Shown here piece by piece: positions 42,441 to 50,246 of a DNA stretch of 64,000 bases. The position numbers were made by a program, and so were the translations under genes. The DNA lies in contig OY782746.1 of assembly GCA_963678095.2 (NCBI GenBank), forward strand, positions 620,001-684,000, in the 5' to 3' direction. The notes beneath the pieces were generated by a model that saw only the letters and a list, made by a program, of their open reading frames with translations, ran no database searches and was not told where the DNA came from. Numbering within the stretch: position 1 is the first letter of the stretch; the number at the start of each line of letters is the position of its first letter. This DNA is from G963678095 sp963678095 (GTDB lineage: Bacteria > Bacillota > Negativicutes > Selenomonadales > Selenomonadaceae).

Positions 42441-43004
42441 TCAGGTATTTGTAGTTGCAGACGCAACTGCCACGGTTGAAGCGGTACTGATGGCATCATT
42501 ATAGGCCATTCGCGGCGGTGGCATTACCATCGCCAGCTGCTGAAACAAAAGCTGCGCCTCATCACTGCTGACACTTTTTGTTTTTTGCGTCAGCGCCGTT
42601 TCGTACTCAGTCTGCGTCAGCGTACCATCTCCATTGGCATCCATACTGCTGTAGAGCTTATTTGCCATATCGGCCGTAACCTCTTTTGGCCGCGCCGCCG
42701 CAAATTCAGCAGCACTCACAACGCCATCACCATCTGTGTCCATACTGCTGTACATCTCCGCTGCTGTTTTCTTTGCCTGTTCAAACGCTGCATCATCGGT
42801 GCTTGCCCCTTTGCTGTTATACGTATACTGCAAGGGAGGCAGGGAATCCGAAAGCTCCAGTGTGTCCCCGGACGTACTGCCCGTGGACTGAATCAACTGA
42901 CTCAGATCACTTGTTTTGCTGTTGGAATTACTTGAAACTGCATTCAAGGAAAGATACTGGCTTAACATCGCAGCCCAGTTGCTGCTTATAGATGATATGC
43001 TCAT
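42441..43004 (-). CDS. EF-hand calcium-binding protein
   Basis: A 187-residue protein with two canonical EF-hand loops: DTDGDGVVSAAEF (about residue 88) and DANGDGTLTQTEY (about residue 123). Calcium ligands are complete in both. The N-terminus is serine/asparagine-rich and low complexity, and the C-terminus ends in an alanine/threonine-rich stretch. No signal peptide is obvious. Similar small EF-hand proteins occur in many bacteria without known roles. AAGGAGG precedes the ATG. It appears monocistronic. Confidence 0.82.
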   Translation of the reverse strand: MSISSISSNWAAMLSQYLSLNAVSSNSNSKTSDLSQLIQSTGSTSGDTLELSDSLPPLQYTYNSKGASTDDAAFEQAKKTAAEMYSSMDTDGDGVVSAAEFAAARPKEVTADMANKLYSSMDANGDGTLTQTEYETALTQKTKSVSSDEAQLLFQQLAMVMPPPRMAYNDAISTASTVAVASATTNT

Positions 43005-43134
43005 TATTTACCTCCTTAATTGCTTTTGCTTATTCTCTCTAATTTTACACTATATGTTAGTTTTTTCAAAGAATTTTCTGCTAAATCCAAGTGATTCCTC
43101 AACAAAGCCAGTTACTTGCCCTTATGTAAAATTT

Positions 43135-43335
43135 TCATTGCTCCCGATCTGCTGGTGTTTCATCGGGTTTTGTATTTTTGCTGTCTTTCCCATGATATTT
43201 ATGCCGAAGCACCCGGATTTTATTCTGCCCCTTTAGCTTGTTGTCCGGCAAAGGGATCAGCTCAACCGTGCCAAGTAAAATTCTTTCACCTGTTTCAGGA
43301 TCTTTGGCAAAAGCTCTATAGGTTCCTGTTTGCAT
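43135..43335 (-). CDS. Small hypothetical protein (66 residues)
   Basis: Not recognised. A 66-residue protein with a short beta-rich start (GTYRAFAKDPETGERILLGTV) and a basic, charged tail. No cysteines and no membrane segment. AAGGGGAG is close upstream of the ATG, which supports translation. It follows the PAS/degenerate GGDEF gene by about 20 bases, so it may belong to the same transcript. Confidence 0.6.
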   Translation of the reverse strand: MQTGTYRAFAKDPETGERILLGTVELIPLPDNKLKGQNKIRVLRHKYHGKDSKNTKPDETPADREQ

Positions 43336-43355
43336 TGTTCTCCCCTTTCCCAGTC

Positions 43356-44207
43356 TCAGCTGCCTTGCTCTCCTGTTCCAAGTTCTGCCCTGACTAAAAT
43401 CCGCTTTTCCCCTACAGCAAAAGGCATTTTAAAGGTAGCAAAAATTCGATCCAGTAATAAATTTATTGCATTTTTATTCATATTTTCCATAAAGAAGAAA
43501 AATTTTGTGCCATCACGGCAAATTACCAGCTCCGCCGGCTTTACCGCTGCGGCCAGCCGCTGATAAACGACGGCTAAAAATTCATCTTCCGCCACTTCTC
43601 CCGGGCCAAAATCAAGTAAATAAAAAAAGAACATGACTGCCACGGATTCTGCCGTTTCGGCCATCCACAAAGACTCATAGATACGCCGGCTGAAAAACAG
43701 CCGGTTTGGCAATCCCGTCTGAGCATCAAAACAGGCCATTGCCTCCAGTTTCTCTTCAACCGGCATAAATTCACCACTTGAGAACTCCGCCTGCAGGGAT
43801 TCTTGTTCCAAGCCACAAGCCGCCCCGTTCTCGCTGGCATCAAAAAAAATTTCCAGCAAATATTCCTCGCCCTCCAAGAGCAGCGGTACAATCGTCTTAA
43901 TAACCGCCTGACAAGTTCCGCTCGCCGTGCGCACCAATTGCTGGCAGTTGTCGATCATTTGCCCGGGCTTATCTGCCGGACAAGTGCGTAGCGCCTGCTG
44001 GCAAAAAATCTCCTGACATTGCTGCCCGATAACCTGGCGGATTGTAAATCCTGTCATTGCCAGAAACTTTCCATTGGCATATAGAATCTGCCGGGTTTTC
44101 CCATCAATCAGGACAACCGCAACGCCCAGCGAGTCCAAGCCGGCTGCCGAAAATTCTGCTACTTTAAAAATCTGTGCCCGGTATACCTTTTCTACACACC
44201 CTGTCAT
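43356..44207 (-). CDS. PAS protein with degenerate GGDEF domain
   Basis: A 283-residue protein. A PAS domain occupies about residues 20-130 (LGVAVVLIDGKTRQILYANG, then MTGFTIRQVIGQQCQEIFC). It is cysteine-rich, with several cysteines in FCQQALRTCPADKPGQMIDNCQQ. A GGDEF-like domain starts at DAQTGLPNRLFFSRRIYES, but the place of the GGDEF signature reads CRDGTKFFFF, so diguanylate cyclase activity is not expected. Such domains can serve as GTP or c-di-GMP receptors. AAGGGAG precedes the ATG. The DUF2294-like gene lies 85 bases upstream. Confidence 0.75.
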   Translation of the reverse strand: MTGCVEKVYRAQIFKVAEFSAAGLDSLGVAVVLIDGKTRQILYANGKFLAMTGFTIRQVIGQQCQEIFCQQALRTCPADKPGQMIDNCQQLVRTASGTCQAVIKTIVPLLLEGEEYLLEIFFDASENGAACGLEQESLQAEFSSGEFMPVEEKLEAMACFDAQTGLPNRLFFSRRIYESLWMAETAESVAVMFFFYLLDFGPGEVAEDEFLAVVYQRLAAAVKPAELVICRDGTKFFFFMENMNKNAINLLLDRIFATFKMPFAVGEKRILVRAELGTGEQGS

Positions 44208-44291
44208 AGCCCGCTCCCTTCAACTTCCACTAGAAAGACGATCTTGTCAGCAACCTTTTTGCTGCCGGTCCGGGAAATTACAGCTTTGTTC

Positions 44292-45050
44292 TCAACCTTC
44301 ATTTTTCAGTGCCGGCTCGGCCGAATTGGTGAATACCAGTACGACAATATGATTTTGTTCAAAGTTAATCTTTACCAGTCGTTCCGGAATATAATCGTAT
44401 TCCATAATAAACAGGTGATCGATAGCCGCATGGATCAGTCCAGTAAACAGATCCTCAATAATATACACACTGTTTTTGTTGGCTAGCAGATATTTGTTTA
44501 CATACAAGGGAATCATGCCAAAAATACAGATTGCCAGACATTTTTCACCCAGTATATTGACCGTAATCCGTTCCGGCCCCCGCCCGCTCAAATCCCGAAT
44601 ATGGCGCGACAGTATCCTGGCAAAGCGGTCTTCGCCCTTACCATATTCACCGCCTATATGCTTAAATATAGGCATCGCAAAGATTTTAACACTGTATAGG
44701 TATACGGTGTTTTTCACAATATGCGGACAGAGCAGATAGGCCTGATTGAGTTTGGCCTGATAATAATCCTCCAATTTTTTACACATAAAGTTCCAGATAA
44801 CTTCCATCAATAAGGGCATATATTGTTCTACCGAAAAACCGATCTTATGTTTATGGGTAAACCCCTCCCATTCGCTGACTGACATTGACATCGACAGTAC
44901 CTGTATGTCTTTACGGCATAAGCATTGCACGATTGAAAAATCTTGCGGCAACTCAAGAAATTTTCCAAGCTCCGCCAGCAGCTGCTTATGATACTCCATA
45001 TATTCTTCCATTTCATTTTTTAGCGGATCTTTGCCGTCATGAATCGACAT
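44292..45050 (-). CDS. DUF2294-like protein
   Basis: About 252 residues. The C-terminal half (SRHIRDLSGRGPERITVNIL ... IEDLFTGLIHAAIDHLFIME) resembles DUF2294, with its GRGP motif. The N-terminal half is also helical and may be a second, diverged copy. Function is unknown; the family is found near signalling genes. The ATG at 45050 is chosen because GGAGGGAGG lies upstream; an in-frame start at 45104 lacks a site. The neighbours are sensory (degenerate GGDEF, GGDEF, chemoreceptor), which suggests signalling. Family assignment is moderate. Confidence 0.6.
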   Translation of the reverse strand: MSIHDGKDPLKNEMEEYMEYHKQLLAELGKFLELPQDFSIVQCLCRKDIQVLSMSMSVSEWEGFTHKHKIGFSVEQYMPLLMEVIWNFMCKKLEDYYQAKLNQAYLLCPHIVKNTVYLYSVKIFAMPIFKHIGGEYGKGEDRFARILSRHIRDLSGRGPERITVNILGEKCLAICIFGMIPLYVNKYLLANKNSVYIIEDLFTGLIHAAIDHLFIMEYDYIPERLVKINFEQNHIVVLVFTNSAEPALKNEG

Positions 45051-45287
45051 AGTGACCTCCCTCCGAGAATCTTCCTCGCCTCCGCAGCCACAAAAATTAT
45101 GCACTTACTGCATGGCTCTTTTCAGCAATCCTCTTTTCTAGAATATTATATAAAGTACAGCTTATTCCTTTGGAATAAGTTGTCATCCATTCCTGTTTGA
45201 TTATTCTCTAGCCGATAATACCGCTGTAAAACCGGAATAAGCTTTGTTTTTATAATATTTTTTATATACAAAATATTATAAAAAATA

Positions 45288-45320
45288 AAAAAGCCCCATC
45301 AAATACTGATGAGGCTTTTT
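45288..45320 (-). terminator. Terminator after the small leaderless ORF
   Basis: On the minus strand AAAAAGCCTCATC and GATGGGGCTTTTTT pair (one mismatch), followed by more T. It starts two bases after the stop of the 45322-45486 frame. It can also act on the plus strand. Confidence 0.85.
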
Positions 45321-45321
45321 A

Positions 45322-45486
45322 TCAAACAGTTAAAAGCTGTATGCTCTGCTGCAAAACTTCGCCAAAAATCTGCCATTCTATAATTTTCATTCTCCTAGAA
45401 ATCACTTTCATACTTCTTGCCCAACCGCAAATAAAAGCCAACAAAAAGCTATAAAATCCTAGACATATATAAATAATTAAATGCAT
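45322..45486 (-). CDS. Possible leaderless small membrane protein (54 residues)
   Basis: A 54-residue frame: one membrane helix near the start (IIYICLGFYSFLLAFICGW) followed by a basic stretch (ARSMKVISRRMK) and a short amphipathic tail. There is no ribosome binding site; instead a TATGAT -10 ends 10 bases before the ATG, so the transcript would start almost at the codon. The stop is followed at once by a strong terminator. It could equally be a small RNA of about 200 bases with a chance frame. Not recognised. Confidence 0.4.
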   Translation of the reverse strand: MHLIIYICLGFYSFLLAFICGWARSMKVISRRMKIIEWQIFGEVLQQSIQLLTV

Positions 45487-45495
45487 TTTTATATT

Positions 45496-45523
45496 ATCAT
45501 ATTGTCCGATAAGTGTCTACAAA
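45496..45523 (-). promoter_or_regulatory. Promoter of the small unit at 45322-45486
   Basis: On the minus strand TATGAT (45496-45501) lies 16 bases after TTGTAG (45518-45523). The -10 differs from consensus at one base; the -35 matches three of six. Confidence 0.45.
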
Positions 45524-45543
45524 ATACCTTGATAAATATTCTC

Positions 45544-46668
45544 TCAGGCCTGTTCCAATTCGTCATAAAAGGAAAAGGTATTCTTCCCCCGTTTTTTTGC
45601 CCGGTATAAGGCCTGATCCGCTTTTTCATAGATTTCAGCAAAGGACCAGCCGTCTTCCGGCAGACTGCAAATGCCAATACTCAAAGAAGTATCCGGACGC
45701 GGGCCAAGGCGCTCAATCCAGCCCGGAACCGAACTGCACAGTGACGCTGCTTTTTGCGCCGCGGCTTCCCGTCCGCTGCTATTTTGCATAAAAATCAAAA
45801 ATTCATCCCCGCCAATGCGCCCCACGACATCTTTCGGGCCAAAGTGATTGCGCAGCTCATTCGCCATCGTCGAAATCACAAGATCACCAAAGGCATGTCC
45901 GAAGGTGTCATTTACTGCCTTAAAGTTATCAATGTCAATGATAAACAGCGCATATCTCTGTCCCTCTGGTCCCGCTGACAGGGCCATTTCAATCAATTCT
46001 TTTGTCACCGCCCGGTTGTAGAGACTCGTCAGGGAATCACGCTGCGCCTGATGCAAAATAGCCAGCTCCCGTTCCTTTTCCCGCTGGATATTCTTTACAT
46101 GAGAAATAATCCGAACGGTGTTGCTATCCTCATCGCGATAAATTCGTACAAAGACCTTTACCCAACGAAAATTAATTCCATCCGATTTTTCAATAAGTTC
46201 ATATTCAAACCGATCGATTCCAAGCGCATAAAGCTGCATGATCGACTGCCGAGAAAATTTATCCCGGTACTCCGCCCGAAAATCCTCCTTGACCAGTCTT
46301 TCAATAACCGCGTCTATCAGCTGCTCATAATTATCACTGCCACCGATCCCCAGCAACCGGGCTAGATGCGGTGCATTCTCTCCAATAAGCCTGTTGGCGG
46401 TAATGTCAGCCTCCAAAACGTTGTCAAACAGCCCACAGCTGATATCACGCAGCATTTTTTGCTGTTTTAGACAGCGCTGCAGCAGCTGCTGTTTTACGCA
46501 CGCCTTATACTGAAGGAAAAAAACATAGAGAACGCCTGCAGCTACTGCCACGGCCTGCGGGACGGTAACGACTTCCACCGTTACAAAAAGAAACATTCCT
46601 AAAATCAGCATAAAACCAGCAGCTGCCGCCAATGCCAGCGCCAGCGGGCGCTGCAATAAACAGAACAT
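45544..46668 (-). CDS. Membrane-bound diguanylate cyclase (GGDEF)
   Basis: About 374 residues. Two N-terminal membrane helices (ALALAAAAGFMLILGMFLFV and VAVAAGVLYVFFLQ), a PAS-like middle, and a complete GGDEF domain with DSLTSLYNRAVTKELI, FIIDIDNFKAVNDTFGHAFGD and GRIGGDEFLIFM. It makes c-di-GMP from two GTP. The allosteric RxxD inhibition site five residues before GGDEF is missing (GPKD instead), so product inhibition is likely reduced. The ATG at 46668 is set by GGAGG 9 bases upstream. The chemoreceptor gene under c-di-GMP riboswitch control lies 290 bases upstream. Confidence 0.92.
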   Translation of the reverse strand: MFCLLQRPLALALAAAAGFMLILGMFLFVTVEVVTVPQAVAVAAGVLYVFFLQYKACVKQQLLQRCLKQQKMLRDISCGLFDNVLEADITANRLIGENAPHLARLLGIGGSDNYEQLIDAVIERLVKEDFRAEYRDKFSRQSIMQLYALGIDRFEYELIEKSDGINFRWVKVFVRIYRDEDSNTVRIISHVKNIQREKERELAILHQAQRDSLTSLYNRAVTKELIEMALSAGPEGQRYALFIIDIDNFKAVNDTFGHAFGDLVISTMANELRNHFGPKDVVGRIGGDEFLIFMQNSSGREAAAQKAASLCSSVPGWIERLGPRPDTSLSIGICSLPEDGWSFAEIYEKADQALYRAKKRGKNTFSFYDELEQA

Positions 46669-46823
46669 GTTTTTCGTCCTCCAGACTGCAGTAGTTTCCC
46701 GGCACAAGCGCCACCTGGAATTCTGCAAGGTAAAATCTATTGTTTTTGCGGAATTTTCCGCCAATAGTATCCGCTATTTTCCCTATTGTCCTGTCAAAAC
46801 TGAAAACTCTTTCTATTAAGTAA

Positions 46824-46852
46824 ATCTAACACAATTGTCTTGCTTTTGTCAA
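46824..46852 (-). promoter_or_regulatory. Promoter for the diguanylate cyclase
   Basis: On the minus strand a perfect TTGACA (46847-46852) lies 17 bases from TTAGAT (46824-46829), a weak -10. A second TTGACA nearer the gene has no -10 at a proper distance. Confidence 0.45.
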
Positions 46853-46901
46853 TTTTTCCAAGGAAAAAAGTCCTTGTTTTCATCAAATATCGTTAATAAA
46901 C

Positions 46902-46937
46902 AAAAAGATCAGGGACACTCACCATCCCTGATCTTTT
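46902..46937 (-). terminator. Terminator after the chemoreceptor gene
   Basis: On the minus strand a 12-bp stem AAAGATCAGGGA/TCCCTGATCTTT with a 9-base loop, followed by TTTG. About 24 bases after the stop codon. Confidence 0.9.
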
Positions 46938-46960
46938 AACTTTATTGTATATTTTTATAT

Positions 46961-48652
46961 TTATAGCACCTGAAACCGCGCTACCGATTCGCGCAGGTTC
47001 TCTGCCATTGAGGCCAGCTCCTGGCTTGAGGCTGCAATTTCCTCCGTGGATGCGGACTGTTCTTCGGTCGCCGCCGACACCGTCTGTGTCTTCCCTACGG
47101 CCGCCTTGCTGTGGTCTTCAATCTCAGCCACCGCCTGAACAAACTGTTCATCACTGGCTGCCATCTGTTCCATAGCGGCTGAAATCCTTTGCACCTGCTG
47201 ATCAATGTCTTCTATCCGTGCCGTAATTTCCCTAAAAGCAGTCCCAGCCTGGTTGACAATGGCAGAACCATCTTTGACAAGATGCGGACTTTCTTCCATG
47301 ACGACAACCGCCCGCCCGGTATCTTCTTGAATTTCACCAATTAATCCAGCAATCTGCTTGGCGGCTTCCTGTGACTGTTCCGCCAGTTTTCGTACCTCTT
47401 CGGCAACAACAGCAAACCCTTTTCCTTGTTCTCCGGCCCGCGCAGCCTCAATGGCAGCGTTTAAGGCCAGCAGGTTGGTCTGCCCGGCAATCCCGGCAAT
47501 GGTATCGACAATCTGCCCGATTTCCTTAGAGCGTTCGCCTAACTGGGTTACAACTTCAAACGAAAGAATTACATTTTTTTCGATTTGCTGCATCTGTTCC
47601 ACGGCCTGGGCTACCGCCTGGGTGCCGGTATGAGCCATATGAGCAGCTTCGCTTGAGGCCGTATTGGCCGATTTTGCATTATTTGCCGCCTGATGAACTT
47701 CTTCTGAGCGCCCCATCACCGCCGTCGAAATCTGATGAGTGGCGCTAAGCTGGCGTTCTGCGCCCTGGGCAACTTCGGTGATAGAAAGCGCCACTTGATT
47801 TCCGGCCTCCGCCGACTGATCGGCACTGGCCGTCAGCTGTTCAGACGAAGAGGCAACCTGCTCCGAGGACTGGGCCACATTTTGAATAAGGTTGCGCATG
47901 CTCTCTTTCATGGTATTAAAGGCAGCGGCAAGTTTCCCCAATTCATCTTCAGACTTTATGGCAAGCTTATGTGAAGTCAATTTCCCCGCGGCAATAGCCG
48001 TGGCTTCTTCTACCAATTCACCCGCTACCAAAGAAATTCCGTTACTCAGCTTCAAACTCACAGCTGCTGCCAGTAAAATAACGATGAGATTGATGATTAC
48101 CAGCATCAGCTGATTGGTTCTGCTTTTTTCCTGAATCTTCCCCTGTTCATTTTCAACGAAGGCTTTGAGCATGCCGAGCAGCTCTTCACTTTTTTGCTTG
48201 GCCATATCATAGGATTTTGTGCCCTGCCGGATAACATCCTGCTGTTGCTGCTGATCATTTTTCTGTCTGGCTTCAATCGCCAGCCGGGAAAATCTTTCGT
48301 ACTCGGCTTTGGCCGGTTTCAGTTCGCCAATTGCCTTTTTGGCTTTTTCCGTGACAAAAACCTCTTCCATTCGCCGGATGGTTTGATCCGACTTTTCCTG
48401 CAGCGAATTAAAGGTTTGAATCGCTGCAGGATCGGCGGTAATCGTAAACTTTCGCACCATGGCGGATTCCTCAATAATATTGCTATTGAGTTCTTCCACC
48501 AGTACAATTTTCTCGATATTGTCTTTTGCTACGGCTTGATATTCATCATTGATCTGTCCAATCTTATAATACGTATAACCACTCATCAGGGCCACAATTG
48601 CTATAACCAGCAAAAAGGCTCCCATGATTTTTTTTCGAATTGTTACCTGCAT
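46961..48652 (-). CDS. Methyl-accepting chemotaxis protein
   Basis: A 563-residue chemoreceptor. TM1 (about residues 10-30, GAFLLVIAIVALMSGYTYY), a periplasmic four-helix-bundle ligand domain (about 35-185), TM2 (LMLVIINLIVILLAAAVSL), HAMP, and a long signalling coil with the hairpin tip (EIGQIVDTIAGIAGQTNLLALNAAIEAARAGEQGKGFAVVAEEVRKLAEQ region). The ATG at 48652 is set by AAAGGAAG; the longer frame runs back through the riboswitch terminator. No other chemotaxis gene is in the window. Expression is controlled by a c-di-GMP riboswitch. Confidence 0.95.
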   Translation of the reverse strand: MQVTIRKKIMGAFLLVIAIVALMSGYTYYKIGQINDEYQAVAKDNIEKIVLVEELNSNIIEESAMVRKFTITADPAAIQTFNSLQEKSDQTIRRMEEVFVTEKAKKAIGELKPAKAEYERFSRLAIEARQKNDQQQQQDVIRQGTKSYDMAKQKSEELLGMLKAFVENEQGKIQEKSRTNQLMLVIINLIVILLAAAVSLKLSNGISLVAGELVEEATAIAAGKLTSHKLAIKSEDELGKLAAAFNTMKESMRNLIQNVAQSSEQVASSSEQLTASADQSAEAGNQVALSITEVAQGAERQLSATHQISTAVMGRSEEVHQAANNAKSANTASSEAAHMAHTGTQAVAQAVEQMQQIEKNVILSFEVVTQLGERSKEIGQIVDTIAGIAGQTNLLALNAAIEAARAGEQGKGFAVVAEEVRKLAEQSQEAAKQIAGLIGEIQEDTGRAVVVMEESPHLVKDGSAIVNQAGTAFREITARIEDIDQQVQRISAAMEQMAASDEQFVQAVAEIEDHSKAAVGKTQTVSAATEEQSASTEEIAASSQELASMAENLRESVARFQVL

Positions 48653-48762
48653 TTTTTTCTTCCTTTCAATAAAAAAACAAAATTCCTGCTGCCGCTCGTA
48701 ATTCGGTCGTCTCCTTTCGCTAAAACTCCTCTCTGCTCCACCAACCCAGATATTTTTTTGCA

Positions 48763-48795
48763 CAAAAAAACAGAAGCCCTCTAGGGGGCTTCTGT
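48763..48795 (-). terminator. Riboswitch expression-platform terminator
   Basis: On the minus strand a 10-bp stem ACAGAAGCCC/GGGCTTCTGT with a 6-base loop is followed by TTTTTTT. It lies between the aptamer and the chemoreceptor start, about 110 bases upstream of the ATG, so it can stop the transcript before the gene. Confidence 0.9.
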
Positions 48796-48807
48796 TAAGC
48801 CTTTAAA

Positions 48808-48900
48808 ATCCGCTAGTTGGCAGCCTGGCAATCCTAGGCACTGCCCGTAGACCCATGGCTTTGCGTCTTTACCTTTCGATAAATTTGCCGATATTAAAAT
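48808..48900 (-). promoter_or_regulatory. Class I cyclic-di-GMP riboswitch (GEMM-I) aptamer
   Basis: On the minus strand the conserved core appears in order: GGCAAA (48884-48889), a hairpin with CGAAAGG (about 48872-48878), GACGCAAAGCC (48857-48867), GGGTCTA, and a second hairpin GGCAGTGCCTAGG... GCTGCC (48819-48845). These are the hallmarks of GEMM-I, including the GAAA tetraloop that docks into the receptor. A strong promoter is upstream and a terminator downstream. The direction of control (on or off) cannot be read without folding. Confidence 0.88.
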
Positions 48901-48941
48901 AAACGCAGGCCCTATGTCCCACATTTCATGAAACCAATCTC

Positions 48942-48971
48942 AGTATACCGGGTTTGCCGCCGTCATGTCAA
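48942..48971 (-). promoter_or_regulatory. Strong promoter of the riboswitch-chemoreceptor unit
   Basis: On the minus strand a perfect TTGACA (48966-48971), an 18-base spacer and TATACT (48942-48947). It gives a leader of about 280 bases before the chemoreceptor ATG. Confidence 0.82.
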
Positions 48972-49000
48972 TATTTTTCCCCGGCATTGTAAACCCAATC

Positions 49001-49414
49001 TCAGCCCAGTTCTTCAATTGCCTTTATAATGGCCGCCGTCCGCCAGCGGACAATCCGATCCGCACAAGCCAAGGCATGGGTCGCCGATCGACCGGCATGC
49101 CAGGGTTCAACGGCTATGATTTTTTTATTTATACTGAATTCTTCTCGGGCAATTTCAAGTTCTGCATCAATCCATGGCTGATAAAATCTGTAAACGCCTG
49201 GCAAAAACAACACAACATCCGCCTTTTCCATCTGTGTTTTTATTTCCGCATACAGCACCTCATCGGCTGTTTGGCAAGATGCGTACTCTTGCCGTGGAAG
49301 TGCATAGCTCTGATAGGAAAACATTTTATCGGCATTGAGCAAATTCAATAATTTTTCATAGGCATTGCTGTAAAACCAGGAATAGCTGATATATATTTTA
49401 TAGATTTTTTCCAC
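49001..49414 (-). CDS. TIR-like (ThsB/MTH538-type) domain protein
   Basis: A 137-residue single-domain protein. IYISYSWFYSNAYEKLLNLL at the start, QMEKADVVLFLPGVYRFYQP and WIDAELEIAREE in the middle and KKIIAVEPWHAGRS later fit the TIR-like fold PF08937 (formerly DUF1863), which includes ThsB of the Thoeris anti-phage system. ThsB makes a nucleotide signal for ThsA; no ThsA-like gene is present here. The start is a GTG with GAGGA 9 bases upstream. Its catalytic role is unproven. Confidence 0.75.
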   Translation of the reverse strand: MEKIYKIYISYSWFYSNAYEKLLNLLNADKMFSYQSYALPRQEYASCQTADEVLYAEIKTQMEKADVVLFLPGVYRFYQPWIDAELEIAREEFSINKKIIAVEPWHAGRSATHALACADRIVRWRTAAIIKAIEELG

Positions 49415-49473
49415 TTTCTGTATTCCTCGCCAATCTATTATTTAAAAAATACATAAACACTGTATTATCTATG

Positions 49474-49746
49474 TTAGGACAAGCCTTCTTTTATTTCTCC
49501 GCTGTTTCGATCCAGCACGATAAAATAATCAAGTTCATCCCCCGCTAGACAAAGCGTATTGGAATATTTAAAATCCCGCCAGCGTTCCGTATGTTCCGGC
49601 CGCCTTGCCAGCACTTCCCCCTGTCCTTGAATATCTAGCACTGCGTACCGCAGTTTTCCCACCGAAAATTCCTGTTTAACAGAAAAGTGTACCTTATCAT
49701 ATATACAGATATTTTTTTTCAATGTCCCACAAAAATTTTTTTTCAT
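49474..49746 (-). CDS. Hypothetical protein (90 residues)
   Basis: Not recognised. About 90 residues, beta-rich, starting MKKNFCGTLKKNICIYDKVH and ending LDYFIVLDRNSGEIKEGLS. The ATG at 49746 has AAAGGATG 7 bases upstream; the frame is open for 50 codons before that, but without a ribosome binding site. It lies 60 bases upstream of the TIR-like gene on the same strand, so the two may be co-transcribed. Confidence 0.5.
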   Translation of the reverse strand: MKKNFCGTLKKNICIYDKVHFSVKQEFSVGKLRYAVLDIQGQGEVLARRPEHTERWRDFKYSNTLCLAGDELDYFIVLDRNSGEIKEGLS

Positions 49747-49906
49747 CAAAAAACATCCTTTCCCCTGATCGGCAGAACTGCCTTCACGTAAAACCCTTAT
49801 GGCATATTGCCCGCCGCCTGCAAGAATAGTGAATTTATTCACGTATAAACCATACTCCTGCAAGCGCCTTGTCGGGATTTCTAGCAGCACAAACATTATG
49901 TAAAAC

Positions 49907-50110
49907 TTATTGTTGCAAAAAATTCTTTTTCGCTTTGGAGCTGCTATCCAGTTCCAGGGGCAGGTCTTCTATTTTCTCTTCCTCCGGTTTGATAAAGACA
50001 AGAAACTCGCCAAACTTGATAAACATTTTTCGATTTTCATCACTTAGACAAGGCAATGCCGCCCCGATATTCAATAAAATTTTTTTCTCCTGTTCTGTCA
50101 ATTTCCCCAC
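49907..50110 (-). CDS. Hypothetical protein (67 residues)
   Basis: Not recognised. 67 residues, soluble, with a charged central helix (KLTEQEKKILLNIGAALPCL). The start is a GTG at 50110 preceded by GGAGGGAAGGGG, a very strong site. The upstream space to the XRE regulator carries repeated AATTGTC words, probably its operator. Divergent placement suggests control by that regulator. Confidence 0.6.
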   Translation of the reverse strand: MGKLTEQEKKILLNIGAALPCLSDENRKMFIKFGEFLVFIKPEEEKIEDLPLELDSSSKAKKNFLQQ

Positions 50111-50196
50111 TGCAAACCCCTTCCCTCCATCTATACAATTATGCAATATAATACTACAACTTAATTGTCAATCAGTCAATTGTCTACACCAAATCA

Positions 50197-50225
50197 TTGC
50201 AGAGTTGTAATCTATATGTTATCCT
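50197..50225 (+). promoter_or_regulatory. Promoter for the XRE regulator
   Basis: TTGCAG (50197-50202), a 17-base spacer and TATCCT (50220-50225) lie about 22 bases upstream of the start. Just upstream, CAATTGTC and AATTGTCAATC repeat in direct orientation (50162-50183), a likely operator for the divergent pair. Confidence 0.55.
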
Positions 50226-50246
50226 TTATCTGAAGAAGGTGACAAT

